Source: Chitinophagaceae bacterium UBA2375 (lineage in GTDB: Bacteria; Bacteroidota; Bacteroidia; Chitinophagales; Chitinophagaceae). From it: 64,000 nucleotides of DNA. The DNA is taken from contig DDTB01000013.1 of the NCBI GenBank assembly GCA_002343985.1, positions 1-64,000 of the forward strand, given 5' to 3'. The notes below the pieces were generated by a model, which did no database searches, was not told the DNA's origin, and saw nothing but the letters and a program-made list of their open reading frames with translations. The translations under genes were made by a program, and so were the position numbers. Below are positions 7,685 through 16,374 of this stretch, one piece after another (the first letter of the stretch is position 1; each line of letters opens with the position of its first letter).

Positions 7685-9412
7685 TTATTGCAATTTCATC
7701 TCTTTGATGATGCGGGCAATGCGTTCATCAAGCTCCTTTTCCGTTTGATGAAAAGCGGAAGGCGATGAAAGTTTTGTTTGCACACTGAAATAGAATTTAA
7801 TCTTGGGCTCTGTGCCGCTTGGCCTTGCCGATATCCTGGATCCGTCATCCAGCAAAAACTGCAGCACATTGCTCTTCGGCAAATCGATTTTCCATGACTC
7901 GCCCGTTTCCAGGTTTTTGCCAACTTGTTTTTCATAATCCAGCAATTCTTTTACGGCCACGCCATCGAGTGATGCGGGCGGCTGGCGGCGGAACATTTCC
8001 ATCATCTCCGCGATTTCCGCGGCGCCATTCATGCCTTTCTTTGTGATGCTCACCAGGCTTTCCTTGTAAAAACCATATTGCATGTACAAGTCAACCAGTT
8101 TCTGAAACAATGACCTACCCTTGTTTTTTTCATAAGCCGCCATCTCACACAAAATCGTCACCGCGCTCACCGCGTCTTTATCGCGGATATCATTGCCGAT
8201 CATCAAACCAAAACTTTCTTCTCCGCCGATCACATAATTTTCCCTGCCTTCCTTTTCACGGATCATGGAAGAAATCCATTTGAAACCGGTCAGCACATTG
8301 TAACAACTCACGCCGTTGGCTTTCGCGATCTCATCGATCATATCGGTGGTTACAATGGTTTTGATCACCATATCGTTGGGCTTGGCAATGCCCTTCACAC
8401 GGCGCGCTTCAATCATATAATTAAACGCGAGCAGGGCTGTTTGATTTCCATTCATGAGGATCCATTCGCCTTTATCGTTTTTGATGCCAATTCCCACACG
8501 GTCTGCATCCGGATCTGTGCCCAGCAAAATATCAGCATCCAGTTCTTTGGCTTTGGCCAGGCCAATGCTCATGGTTTCCGTTTCTTCCGGGTTCGGGTAA
8601 ATCACGGTCGGGAAATTACCGTCGGGCTTGCTTTGTTCTTCCACCACATGCACGTTGGTAAATCCGTATTTTTTGAGCGCGGCGGGCACCATCATGATAC
8701 CCGTACCATGAATGGGTGTGTATACTATTTTCAGGTCATGCTGGGCGGCACACACTTCAGGGTACACGCTTAGTCCTTTTACCATGTCGAGATAAGCTTC
8801 ATCCAATTCCTTGCCTATCAACTGGATCAGGTGGTCGTTACCCGACCATTTTACTTCATCCACCGAAGCGATTTTATCTACTTCAGCGATTACGTTTTTA
8901 TCATGCGGCGGCACCAGTTGCGAGCCATCGTTCCAATATGCTTTATAACCGTTGTATTCTTTCGGGTTATGGCTGGCGGTACATACCACACCGCCCTGGC
9001 AGCCCAGGTGCCTGATCGCGAAACTCAGTTCCGGCGTGGGCCGCAGGTCTTCAAACAGAAACACTTTAATGCCGTTGGCGGCAAATACATGCGCCGTGGT
9101 TTCCGCGAAATGCCGGCTGTTGTTCCTGCTGTCGTGCGCGATCGCCACTTTCACATCATCGCCAAAACATTGCTTAAGGTAATTGGCATATCCCTGTGTG
9201 GCCATGCCTACGGTATATTTATTCATCCGGTTGGTGCCCACTCCCATCACACCCCTTAATCCGCCTGTACCAAACTCAAGTGTTTTGTAAAATGCGTCAG
9301 CAAGTTCGTCGGGCTTTTCCTGCTGCAAGCGCCTGATACCTGATTTGGTTTCTTCATCGAAAGGGCCGTTGAGCCATTTGTCTATACGTTGCTGAATGAT
9401 TGCCTGGTCCAT
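7685..9412 (-). CDS. Phospho-sugar mutase (phosphoglucomutase/phosphomannomutase)
   Basis: 575 residues, the size of the PGM2-like alpha-D-phosphohexomutases. It interconverts hexose 1- and 6-phosphates (or a related pentose) through a phosphoserine. Motifs in order: FGTGGLRGVMGVGTNRMN at the start, the phosphoserine loop VVCTASHNPKEYNG (Ser in TASHNP), the metal loop DPDADRVGIG, GGEESFGLM for sugar binding, and the phosphate-binding RPSGTEPKIKFY near the end. All active-site loops are intact. Its -7 box is at 9435-9442 and its own terminator at 7635-7661, so it is monocistronic. Confidence 0.93.
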   Translation of the reverse strand: MDQAIIQQRIDKWLNGPFDEETKSGIRRLQQEKPDELADAFYKTLEFGTGGLRGVMGVGTNRMNKYTVGMATQGYANYLKQCFGDDVKVAIAHDSRNNSRHFAETTAHVFAANGIKVFLFEDLRPTPELSFAIRHLGCQGGVVCTASHNPKEYNGYKAYWNDGSQLVPPHDKNVIAEVDKIASVDEVKWSGNDHLIQLIGKELDEAYLDMVKGLSVYPEVCAAQHDLKIVYTPIHGTGIMMVPAALKKYGFTNVHVVEEQSKPDGNFPTVIYPNPEETETMSIGLAKAKELDADILLGTDPDADRVGIGIKNDKGEWILMNGNQTALLAFNYMIEARRVKGIAKPNDMVIKTIVTTDMIDEIAKANGVSCYNVLTGFKWISSMIREKEGRENYVIGGEESFGLMIGNDIRDKDAVSAVTILCEMAAYEKNKGRSLFQKLVDLYMQYGFYKESLVSITKKGMNGAAEIAEMMEMFRRQPPASLDGVAVKELLDYEKQVGKNLETGESWKIDLPKSNVLQFLLDDGSRISARPSGTEPKIKFYFSVQTKLSSPSAFHQTEKELDERIARIIKEMKLQ

Positions 9413-9434
9413 AATTCGTTCGTTTTAATATCGC

Positions 9435-9442
9435 CAAAAATA
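9435..9442 (-). promoter_or_regulatory. -7 promoter box TATTTTTG
   Basis: Exact TAnnTTTG match on the minus strand, 22 bp before the phosphohexomutase ATG. A TTG (minus strand) at 9465-9467, spaced 22 bp, may be the -33 element. Confidence 0.55.
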
Positions 9443-9475
9443 TAGTTTTCAGTCCTGATTCAGGCAAGGATCAGT

Positions 9476-9483
9476 TATTTTTG
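9476..9483 (+). promoter_or_regulatory. -7 promoter box TATTTTTG
   Basis: Exact TAnnTTTG match ending 5 bp before the ATG at 9489. If used, transcription would start at about that ATG, implying either a leaderless mRNA or a start at GTG 9525. Confidence 0.5.
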
Positions 9484-9488
9484 TTGAT

Positions 9489-10520
9489 ATGTTACCGGCT
9501 AATAATCCCGTCCCGGCTCCGGTTGTGTCACTCACTTCAACAGCCAGATCGCTATGGATCATTTTTTTTATTTTTTTTTCCCTGCAACAAACCGTTGCCC
9601 AAGACACGGCTAACGTCAATAATGGCAACCCGGCAATACCTGTTCTATCAACTTCATTTCCGGAATACCCCTACAATAAAAAAAGGGTGAAATGGGTTGC
9701 CGGGGCCAATATAGCGGGTTATGGCGCTGTGATGGCCGGCTTATACGCGGCCTGGTACAGCAATTACCCCCAGGGGAAATTTCATTTTACAAACGACCTC
9801 AAACAATGGAAGCAAATTGACAAAGTTGGCCATGTATTCAGCGCTTACGCGGGCGGTAAGGCCAGCATGGAGATGTGGCGCTGGACGGGCATAGATCGAA
9901 AAAAAAGGATATGGATCGGCGGGCTCAGCGGCGCGGCTTATTTAACGGTTATTGAAACCTTAGATGGGTTCAGCTCCCAATGGGGATGGAGCTGGGGCGA
10001 TTTCGGCGCCAATATGCTGGGCAGCGGCATGCTCATCGCGCAGGAACTGGCCTGGGACGAACAAAGGATACAACTGAAATTTTCAGCCCATGTAAAATCA
10101 TACAAAGACCCCGTGCTGGCGGCCCGCACACGGGAACTTTTTGGCAGCGGGACGGCTGAAAGGATTTTGAAGGATTATAACGGGCAAACATACTGGCTCA
10201 GCGTTGGGTTAAAGACACTGATACCGGAGAGCCGCCTTCCTGCCTGGTTGCAGGTGTCTGTGGGTACGGGCGCGGAAGGTATGTTCGGGGCCCGCGAAAA
10301 TATTGCCATCAGTGATGAAACCGGGCTGGTGGAATTTGATCGCAGGGATATCCAACGGTACAGGCAATGGTACCTTGCACCGGATATCGACCTGACAAAA
10401 ATCAAAACGAATAAAAAAGGTGTGCGTGTACTGTTGTCGATGCTGAACGTATTCAAATTCCCCACCCCGGCGCTGGAATATGGGAAAGGCAGGTTCCGCT
10501 GGCGCTGGATGATGTATTAA
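9489..10520 (+). CDS. DUF2279 family periplasmic/outer-membrane protein
   Basis: 343 residues from ATG 9489, or 331 from GTG 9525, which would start right at a compact signal peptide (SLTSTARSLWIIFFIFFSLQQTVAQ). The DUF2279 block is clear at ~115-185: KVGHVFSAYAGGKASMEMWRW, then IETLDGFSSQWGWSWGDFGANMLGS. The conserved DG and GDFGAN motifs are typical of the family. A long C-terminal strand-rich part follows, ending in aromatic FRWRWMMY. Function is not known. It converges on the lipocalin-like gene with only 2 bp between stop codons. Confidence 0.8.
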   Translation: MLPANNPVPAPVVSLTSTARSLWIIFFIFFSLQQTVAQDTANVNNGNPAIPVLSTSFPEYPYNKKRVKWVAGANIAGYGAVMAGLYAAWYSNYPQGKFHFTNDLKQWKQIDKVGHVFSAYAGGKASMEMWRWTGIDRKKRIWIGGLSGAAYLTVIETLDGFSSQWGWSWGDFGANMLGSGMLIAQELAWDEQRIQLKFSAHVKSYKDPVLAARTRELFGSGTAERILKDYNGQTYWLSVGLKTLIPESRLPAWLQVSVGTGAEGMFGARENIAISDETGLVEFDRRDIQRYRQWYLAPDIDLTKIKTNKKGVRVLLSMLNVFKFPTPALEYGKGRFRWRWMMY

Positions 10521-10522
10521 TA

Positions 10523-10897
10523 TTACTGCGCGCGCACCAGGCTGAGTTTTTCGGCCTGGCCTCCCCTGTTCATATTAAATACCAAACTATCGTTCGTTAG
10601 TTTTTCGATCAGCACCATGATTTCCTGCTGGCCTTCGGCTTTGGTGAACAGCATATTGTTCTCCACTTTATAAGTGCCTTTCTGCCTGGTGGCGCCGTAA
10701 TCAAAAATATAATGGCCGGTTGAATCAAACTGGAAACTGGTGCCGGTTGCGTTATTTCCCGAGGGCTGGTCACCTGCTGTCCACGACACGGCCTGCCATT
10801 TTCCGACGATGAGGGTGTTATTGGTGGTATCGCCGCAGGCATGGAGCGCGGTGGCCATGATAACGGCAAGGCATACTCGAAAAATATTACGCATCAT
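10523..10897 (-). CDS. Lipocalin-like small lipoprotein
   Basis: 124 residues with a lipoprotein signal ending LHACGD (Cys at ~21). The mature domain begins IVGKWQAVSW and continues F.FDSTGHYIFDY, KGTYKVENNMLFT and LTNDSLVFNM, the pattern of the lipocalin-like/DUF4923-type domains common in Bacteroidota lipoproteins. Two adjacent ATG codons (10897, 10894) could start it. It lies 30 bp downstream of the phosphoribosyltransferase gene and may share its transcript. Ligand unknown. Confidence 0.75.
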   Translation of the reverse strand: MMRNIFRVCLAVIMATALHACGDTTNNTLIVGKWQAVSWTAGDQPSGNNATGTSFQFDSTGHYIFDYGATRQKGTYKVENNMLFTKAEGQQEIMVLIEKLTNDSLVFNMNRGGQAEKLSLVRAQ

Positions 10898-10927
10898 ATC
10901 AACGGGTTTAAGGTTTTATTTAAGTAT

Positions 10928-11410
10928 TTATACCACCCTCGCACCGGTTACCTCCCCATGCTCCACTTCCACAATAATATGTTCTTCAGGCGCAGTAGAC
11001 ACCGATAACCCTACATAATCCACCGCGATCGGGTATTGTTTATATGTGCGTTCCAGCAGGGCCAATGTTTCTACACGGGCTGGATAATGATCGAGTAATG
11101 GTTTGAGGGAATAAAGCATGGTGCGGCCGCTGTTGGCAACATCATCCACCAGCAAAATATGTTTACCGGAAAAATCCGTTTCCTCGCTGAGCCTGATCTC
11201 GCGGGGATGCTTTTTGTCAAGCCAGAGCTCAATCACTTTGATGCGGCCGGTAAAAACCGCGCCCAGGTGTTTCGCGATCGCGCGGGCGATATGAATGCCG
11301 TTTTCGCGGATGCCAATCAGGATAAGTTCTTCATTGCCCAGGTTGCGCTCGGCCACTTCCATGGCCAGCCTGTTTAATTTCCTGGCGGCTGTTTCCCTGC
11401 TTAGAATCAT
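10928..11410 (-). CDS. Phosphoribosyltransferase, PyrR/HPRT-like
   Basis: 160 residues from ATG 11410. The 13-residue PRPP-binding signature is present as ILLVDDVANSGRT, preceded by ELILIGIRENGIHIAR and followed by ALLERTYKQYPIAVDYVG. The overall layout is nearest the PyrR/type I purine phosphoribosyltransferases, and sub-type cannot be settled from sequence alone: the acidic pair plus NSGRT differs from PyrR's typical YTGRT. A longer reading from 11482 adds an unlikely N-terminus. It may regulate pyrimidine genes or salvage a base; no pyr genes are adjacent. Confidence 0.85.
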   Translation of the reverse strand: MILSRETAARKLNRLAMEVAERNLGNEELILIGIRENGIHIARAIAKHLGAVFTGRIKVIELWLDKKHPREIRLSEETDFSGKHILLVDDVANSGRTMLYSLKPLLDHYPARVETLALLERTYKQYPIAVDYVGLSVSTAPEEHIIVEVEHGEVTGARVV

Positions 11411-11505
11411 ACGATGCAATAATAATGTGATCAATGCTGTTGAACAAAATGGTGCGGAATAAACGTGCTCCCGCGCCCTCATGCAATATTAACTATTAAA
11501 TACTT

Positions 11506-11513
11506 TATCTTAG
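11506..11513 (+). promoter_or_regulatory. -7-like box TATCTTAG
   Basis: TAnnTTAG variant of the -7 box, 19 bp before the ATG at 11533. The same G-preceding A variant occurs ahead of purC, the subtilisin-like gene and rlmB in this window. Confidence 0.4.
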
Positions 11514-11532
11514 CCACTTCAACGCGCGATCT

Positions 11533-12864
11533 ATGGCATATCTGCAACAAATTGCCTTTGTGGTACTAGCCGCAGCCTCCATCTGGCTCTTTGCCCGAAA
11601 CATTGGCCGTATCCGGAAAAACATCTTGCTTGGCAGGGACGAGGACCTGGCCGACCAGCCCGGGAAAAGATGGAAAAACATGCTCCTGCTGGCTTTCGGA
11701 CAGAAGAAAATGTTCCGCAATCCACTCGTGGCCATTTTACACTTTATCATTTATGCCGGCTTCGTCATCATCAATATCGAAGTCCTGGAAATTGTGCTCG
11801 ATGGGTTACTTGGCACACACCGCCTTTTCTTCGAACCGCTTGGCGGCTTCTATACTTTCGTGATTAATGTATTTGAATGGCTGGCCCTGTTGGTCATTGT
11901 TGTATGTATCGTTTTTTTATCGCGCAGGAATGTCCTGAAATTAAAGCGTTTCATCAGCAACGACCTGGATGGATGGCCCCGCAGCGATGCCAATTATATC
12001 CTGGTTTCTGAAATCATTTTGATGAGCCTGTTCCTGTTTATGAACGCGGCAGACCGTTCCCTGCAAAACCTGGGCTCAGCGCATTATTCAGATACAGGAG
12101 ATTTCGCGGTGTCCGGTTTTCTTGTACCCATGTTAAAAGGCTTATCCGAGGGACAACTGATTACATTAGAACGCGTGTGCTGGTGGGTGCATATCGCGGG
12201 CATCTTTGCCTTCCTGAATTATTTGCCCTACAGCAAGCACCTGCACATCTTACTGGCATTCCCCAATGCCTATTATGCGAGGCTCAACCCAGTGGGCGAA
12301 ATGGACAACATGAAGCAGGTGCAGAACGAAGTGTTGTATATGATGCAGCCAGAGCTGGCGCCTCCTGCCAGTGCGGATGCGGCCCCCATGAAATTCGGCG
12401 CGAAAGACGTGGCCGACCTGAGCTGGAAAAACCTGCTCGATGCCTATAGTTGCACGGAGTGCGGGCGTTGCTCATCGGCTTGCCCGGCCTGGACAACCGG
12501 TAAAAAGTTAAGCCCGCGCAAAATCATGATGGATACCCGCGACCGCCTTGAAGAAGTTGGCCGGAACATGCGCGTAAATGGCGGCCAGTTTAAGGATGAC
12601 GGCAAAACTTTATTGAACGATTATATCAGTGTGGAAGAACTCAGGGCCTGTACCACCTGCAATGCCTGCGTACAGGAATGCCCCGTGAGCATCAGCCCGC
12701 TGTCTATCATCCTCGAACTTCGCCGCAGCCTGATTATGGAAGACAGCAATGCGCCGCAGGAATGGAACGCGATGTTCAGCAATATCGAAAATAATTTCGC
12801 GCCCTGGAAATTCAGTCCGGATGAACGCGACCAATGGACCCTTGACCTGGAACAAAAAGGGTAA
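11533..12864 (+). CDS. Membrane-bound (4Fe-4S) oxidoreductase subunit, HdrD/GlpC-like N-terminal part
   Basis: 443 residues. Five hydrophobic helices occupy residues ~1-240, as in NarI-like or DsrM-like membrane anchors. Two 4Fe-4S motifs follow: CTECGRCSSACP (307-318) and CTTCNACVQECP (373-384). Both have the CxxCxxCxxxCP spacing of HdrC/GlpC ferredoxin domains. Electrons probably pass between a membrane carrier and a cysteine-rich HdrB-like partner, whose gene is at 14808. In Bacteroidota the two are usually adjacent; here two minus-strand genes separate them. Stop codons at 12864 and 12874 face each other across 9 bp. Confidence 0.85.
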   Translation: MAYLQQIAFVVLAAASIWLFARNIGRIRKNILLGRDEDLADQPGKRWKNMLLLAFGQKKMFRNPLVAILHFIIYAGFVIINIEVLEIVLDGLLGTHRLFFEPLGGFYTFVINVFEWLALLVIVVCIVFLSRRNVLKLKRFISNDLDGWPRSDANYILVSEIILMSLFLFMNAADRSLQNLGSAHYSDTGDFAVSGFLVPMLKGLSEGQLITLERVCWWVHIAGIFAFLNYLPYSKHLHILLAFPNAYYARLNPVGEMDNMKQVQNEVLYMMQPELAPPASADAAPMKFGAKDVADLSWKNLLDAYSCTECGRCSSACPAWTTGKKLSPRKIMMDTRDRLEEVGRNMRVNGGQFKDDGKTLLNDYISVEELRACTTCNACVQECPVSISPLSIILELRRSLIMEDSNAPQEWNAMFSNIENNFAPWKFSPDERDQWTLDLEQKG

Positions 12865-12873
12865 TCAACTCAT

Positions 12874-13563
12874 TTACTTCGCGGGAGGTGGTATATCCTT
12901 GTCTTGTATATGATGCAGTTTCTCCACCGCGTCTTTATGCTGCAGGATTTTGATCAATTGTATAATCGCGGTCAGCAGGAATATCCCGCCTATAACCCAG
13001 TTCAGGTAGGCTTCACTGTTAGATATGCGTTGCACGAGCCATTGCCCGCCAAAAATAAATACGCAGTTGCCGGCAAGCGTACCCAAACCAATCCCTATGA
13101 TATAGCTGTTGTATTGCGATTTCACCGGCTCCAGTACCCCTTTGGTAAACAATACGGCGCTCCATCCAAACCAAAAAGGTATTTGCACGGGATTGATGGC
13201 GCACATGAACATACCCAGCAGGAAGCGGTGCATATTGTTTTGAAGGAGCACATTTTTGGTATCTCCCCCATCCTTCATCGCTGCAAGAAAACTTCCCGCA
13301 GCCAGTGCCAGTACAATACCCAGCGTAATCCATTCCATGACCTTCATCAGCCTGTGCTGACGCCTGATCCAATCGATGCCCACCAATGATATGCGGACAT
13401 AAACCATCTCCACCAGTAAGGAGCCAAAGGAAAAATACAGGGCATCCCGGATGCTTTCCTGGATACCGATTTGCATGGCAGCCACATTCAACGTACCTAA
13501 AGGCAACGACCCCAGGAAGCTGATCATCAAACCCCAAAGAAATATGGACAGGATTTTTGGCAA
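12874..13563 (-). CDS. LysE family transporter
   Basis: 229 residues with about six hydrophobic helices. The family opening GLMISFLGSLPLGTLNVAAMQIG is typical, as are the SFGSLLVEMVYVR helix and the MCAINPVQIPFW segment with the conserved NP. LysE/RhtB proteins export amino acids or related metabolites. No ATG precedes residue 13; the frame is closed six codons upstream, so TTG 13563 is the likely start. The gene lies 104 bp downstream of the ATP-grasp gene on the same strand, and the two may form a synthesis-and-export pair. The substrate is unknown. Confidence 0.85.
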   Translation of the reverse strand: MPKILSIFLWGLMISFLGSLPLGTLNVAAMQIGIQESIRDALYFSFGSLLVEMVYVRISLVGIDWIRRQHRLMKVMEWITLGIVLALAAGSFLAAMKDGGDTKNVLLQNNMHRFLLGMFMCAINPVQIPFWFGWSAVLFTKGVLEPVKSQYNSYIIGIGLGTLAGNCVFIFGGQWLVQRISNSEAYLNWVIGGIFLLTAIIQLIKILQHKDAVEKLHHIQDKDIPPPAK

Positions 13564-13667
13564 AGGAAAAACTTCTTGCTAATAGGATTATACAGTAAAT
13601 AATCTGAATATCGCATACAAATGTATGGCCTTGGAATGAGCAAATAAAATCAAGGGTATGAAGTATG

Positions 13668-14717
13668 TTAGCCTAAGGCGGCATCAATTTCCTTTAACCT
13701 TGTTTGTTGATCCTTGGCTTCGTTTAAAAACCGCATTCCTTTCCTAAAAGGCCAGGGCTTAATACCTTGTTGGGCATTGAAACGGCTGATATCGTACAAA
13801 GCTTTCCAATGTGTAAGGATTTCACGGTATGCGCCCAATAAGGTATAACCGGTGTCATAAAAATGGTTGGGTTCGGCGCCACAACCATTAAACTCCAGGA
13901 TGCTGAAATCACGGCCTTGCTTCAAAGATTCAATATCGCGGCACATGATATCGTAGCGTCCATAAAAAAAGTCGTTGATCGAATGGCTGATCTCATCAAA
14001 AACCGAGAGCAGGCTCTCGTCAATATGCTCTTTCAGGTCCACAAAATGCGCGCCGCGGTTATGGTTTGCTGCATAGCTCAGCATGTATTTTTCACCTGCT
14101 GGAAGCACTTTATGCCAGTTCACTTTATGCTTGCTGTGCAGTTCCCCCAACCTCTTACTCGCTTTGGGGTGCCGGAGGATGAGTTCTTCTAGCGTGTGCC
14201 GTCCATCGCCCTGAACCTGCATGGGGATTTTATGCAGGAAGCCCGTGATCCTGCCATGCTTCTCTTTTGGGTGCCGGATATAAAACACACTCACTTCCAT
14301 AGGGTAGCTGACCAGTTCCTGCACGATGTATTCTACGGGTACGCGTTGGTGATAGTATTCCAGTTCGGAGGGCTCATCCAGTTTCCGGAACAAAATGCCT
14401 TGTCCCCCCACTTCAGGTTTTACTATCAAAGGGAACCGGATGCCGGCTTTGCCAATTTTTTGCAATACTTCCGAAAAAGGTTCTCCGGGCAGAATATTAA
14501 TGGTAGCCGGGTATAGATGAGTGGGCAGCAGGTTGTACATTTCTTTCTTGGGCTCACCTTCCATGCCGCCAAATGTGAGTTTGGGGTTACTGGGGGTGAA
14601 AAACCAAATGGCCCGGGAACGGATCATGTAAAAAAACCAAAACGGGGCAATGGGTGCATACAATAACTTAAAAGGCCATGCTTCCCAGTGTGTGATGCGT
14701 TTGATGAGTGAATTCAA
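13668..14717 (-). CDS. ATP-grasp ligase, D-alanine--D-alanine ligase-like
   Basis: 349 residues from a TTG at 14717. An N-terminal helix pair (KLLYAPIAPFWFFYMIRSRAIWFF) is followed by the ATP-grasp core: FPLIVKPEVGGQG (ATP lysine), EYIVQELV..PMEVSVFY (second nucleotide segment), and the metal-binding ILEFNGCGAEPNHFYD with E and N. Nucleotide and metal sites look intact. The hydrophobic N-terminus is unlike true Ddl enzymes, so this is not the housekeeping D-Ala ligase. It could ligate an amino acid or peptide to an unknown acceptor. It lies upstream of the LysE gene on the same strand. Confidence 0.8.
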   Translation of the reverse strand: MNSLIKRITHWEAWPFKLLYAPIAPFWFFYMIRSRAIWFFTPSNPKLTFGGMEGEPKKEMYNLLPTHLYPATINILPGEPFSEVLQKIGKAGIRFPLIVKPEVGGQGILFRKLDEPSELEYYHQRVPVEYIVQELVSYPMEVSVFYIRHPKEKHGRITGFLHKIPMQVQGDGRHTLEELILRHPKASKRLGELHSKHKVNWHKVLPAGEKYMLSYAANHNRGAHFVDLKEHIDESLLSVFDEISHSINDFFYGRYDIMCRDIESLKQGRDFSILEFNGCGAEPNHFYDTGYTLLGAYREILTHWKALYDISRFNAQQGIKPWPFRKGMRFLNEAKDQQTRLKEIDAALG

Positions 14718-14807
14718 TGCCTGATGCTGTTTTAAAAATTATGGCCGTTGGGTTAACTTCAATGCCTATTTGTTGTTTACTTTGTTGCTACAAATATATC
14801 ACTGAAT

Positions 14808-15587
14808 ATGCATGTACCTACAATGGCTGAATTTTTAGCCAGCGGCGAACAACCTGAAGTATTGTTTTGGGTTGGCTGTGCGGGCAGTTTTGATCAGCGT
14901 GCGCAGAAGATTACCAGGGCATTTGTGCAGATACTCGATAAGGTAGGCATACGATATGCCATCCTTGGCAAGGAAGAAATGTGTACGGGCGACCCCGCCC
15001 GCAGGGCCGGCAATGAATTCATGTTCCAGATGATGGCCTACCAGAATATTCAGATTTTAAATGGATATCATATCAAAAAAATAGTGACCGCCTGCCCGCA
15101 TTGCTTTAACATCCTCAAAAACGAATACCCCGCATTGGGCGGCCAATATGAAGTGATCCATCATGCCACATTCATTCAGCAGTTGATTGATTCCGGTAAG
15201 ATCCGCATGAAGGAAGGCGGGACTTTCAAAGGAAAAAAAATCACATATCACGACAGTTGCTACCTCGGCAGGGCCAATGATATTTATGACGCGCCGCGCC
15301 ATGTAATTGAAGCGCTGGATGCGGCTTTGGTGGAAATGAAACGCTGTAAAAGCAATGGGCTTTGTTGCGGAGCCGGCGGGGCGCAGATGTTCAAAGAGGA
15401 AGAGAAAGGCGATACCCGCATAAACATCGACAGGAGCAATGAAGCCATTGACACCGGTGCGCAGGTCATTGCGGCGGCTTGTCCGTTCTGTAACACCATG
15501 CTGACGGATGGCGTAAAAAACAGGGAAAAAGAAGATGAGGTACAGGTACTTGATATCGCCGAGATGGTAGCCGCATCCATGGCCTAA
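14808..15587 (+). CDS. HdrB/GlpC-like (Fe-S)-binding protein, cysteine-rich CCG domains
   Basis: 259 residues. Two cysteine-rich CCG-type domains are visible: the first from VGCAGSFD through ACPHCFNIL, the second from DSCYLGRAND through the diagnostic GLCCGAGGAQMF to ACPFCNTML. In heterodisulfide reductase-type complexes these bind unusual Fe-S clusters and act on disulfides or quinones. It is the natural partner of the membrane Fe-S protein at 11533-12864, from which it is separated by the ATP-grasp and LysE genes. Start is ATG 14808; the product is cytoplasmic. Confidence 0.88.
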   Translation: MHVPTMAEFLASGEQPEVLFWVGCAGSFDQRAQKITRAFVQILDKVGIRYAILGKEEMCTGDPARRAGNEFMFQMMAYQNIQILNGYHIKKIVTACPHCFNILKNEYPALGGQYEVIHHATFIQQLIDSGKIRMKEGGTFKGKKITYHDSCYLGRANDIYDAPRHVIEALDAALVEMKRCKSNGLCCGAGGAQMFKEEEKGDTRINIDRSNEAIDTGAQVIAAACPFCNTMLTDGVKNREKEDEVQVLDIAEMVAASMA

Positions 15588-15628
15588 AAGATTAACATAA
15601 CCCGGGCAACAGGATCGTTGTTCCTGCA

Positions 15629-15636
15629 TAGCTTTG
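15629..15636 (+). promoter_or_regulatory. -7 promoter box TAGCTTTG
   Basis: Exact TAnnTTTG match ending 4 bp before ATG 15641. The ten bases CATAGCTTTG recur before the gene at 19630. Predicts a near-leaderless message. Confidence 0.55.
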
Positions 15637-15640
15637 CATC

Positions 15641-16150
15641 ATGAACACAGATATCAGTCAATACATACCATCCGATTTCGATGACAGTTCCAGGGTTTGG
15701 ATATACCAATCGAGCCGGATGTTCACATTCTCCGAAGCCTTGGCTCTTGAACCCATGCTCGAAGCATTTAAAGAGCAATGGAACAGCCATGGAAAAAAGG
15801 TAAAGGGCTTTGCCAATCTTTTGTATGGTCGTTTTATCGTGCTCATGGCAGATGAAACCGTGGAACCGGTCAGTGGATGCAGTACCGACAGTTCAGTCAG
15901 GCTGATCCGCCAGGTTGAACAGGCTTTTAATATCCAGTTGTTCGACAGGCAATCGCTGGCATTTATTATCAAAGACAAAATCGAAGCGATACCACTCTCC
16001 CAATTGGAATACGCGTTGCAAAACGGCTTCCTCAACGAAAACAGTTTGTATTTCAATAATACTGTCGCAACCAAGGCCGAACTCTTGCAACATTGGATCA
16101 GCCCAATCAGGGAAACCTGGCTGAAAAGGTACCTGGTATCACAGCCCTAA
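15641..16150 (+). CDS. Conserved Bacteroidota protein of unknown function
   Basis: 169 residues. It belongs to a family often labelled ABC transporter ATPase in databases, but I see no Walker A, Walker B or LSGGQ motif, so that name is not justified. Recognisable conserved blocks are SRVWIYQSSR, the long central RFIVLMADETVEPVSGCSTDSSV segment, and NSLYFNNTVATKAEL. It is soluble, with a strand-helix pattern of a compact alpha/beta fold. It follows the HdrB-like gene by 53 bp, the usual neighbour order in the phylum, but has its own -7 box. Confidence 0.75.
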   Translation: MNTDISQYIPSDFDDSSRVWIYQSSRMFTFSEALALEPMLEAFKEQWNSHGKKVKGFANLLYGRFIVLMADETVEPVSGCSTDSSVRLIRQVEQAFNIQLFDRQSLAFIIKDKIEAIPLSQLEYALQNGFLNENSLYFNNTVATKAELLQHWISPIRETWLKRYLVSQP

Positions 16151-16345
16151 AATCTGACAAAAATCCTTTTTTGTGGTTTTTGAAAAATATTAGCATGTCT
16201 AATTTTTTATTTTAGATAGACAACGTATACAACTGTTAATGTTAGTTTTATGCAAATTAAATTCAGATAAACCAGTTTGCATTTTATCATTAAATCTACA
16301 TTCCAACCTCCCTGCCATCCTGACACAATGAATCGCATAAACAAT

Positions 16346-16353
16346 TATCTTTG
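16346..16353 (+). promoter_or_regulatory. -7 promoter box TATCTTTG for miaB
   Basis: Exact TAnnTTTG match 21 bp before ATG 16375. It covers an in-frame TTG at 16351, ruling out that codon as a start. The TATCTTTGCC context is shared with the aldehyde dehydrogenase promoter at 50596. The preceding 200 bases are strongly AT-rich and hold no gene. Confidence 0.6.
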
Positions 16354-16374
16354 CCCACTAAATTGCGATGGTTC

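Noticed and set aside
15641..16150. ABC transporter ATPase, the usual database name of this family
   Set aside because: No Walker A, Walker B or signature motif can be seen in the 169 residues.
16151..16340. Regulatory RNA or terminator in the AT-rich gap before miaB
   Set aside because: An A/T-only inverted repeat (about 16160-16177) and an imperfect TGTCT/AGACA pair exist, but neither has GC pairs or a defined U-run; these are expected in AT-rich DNA.
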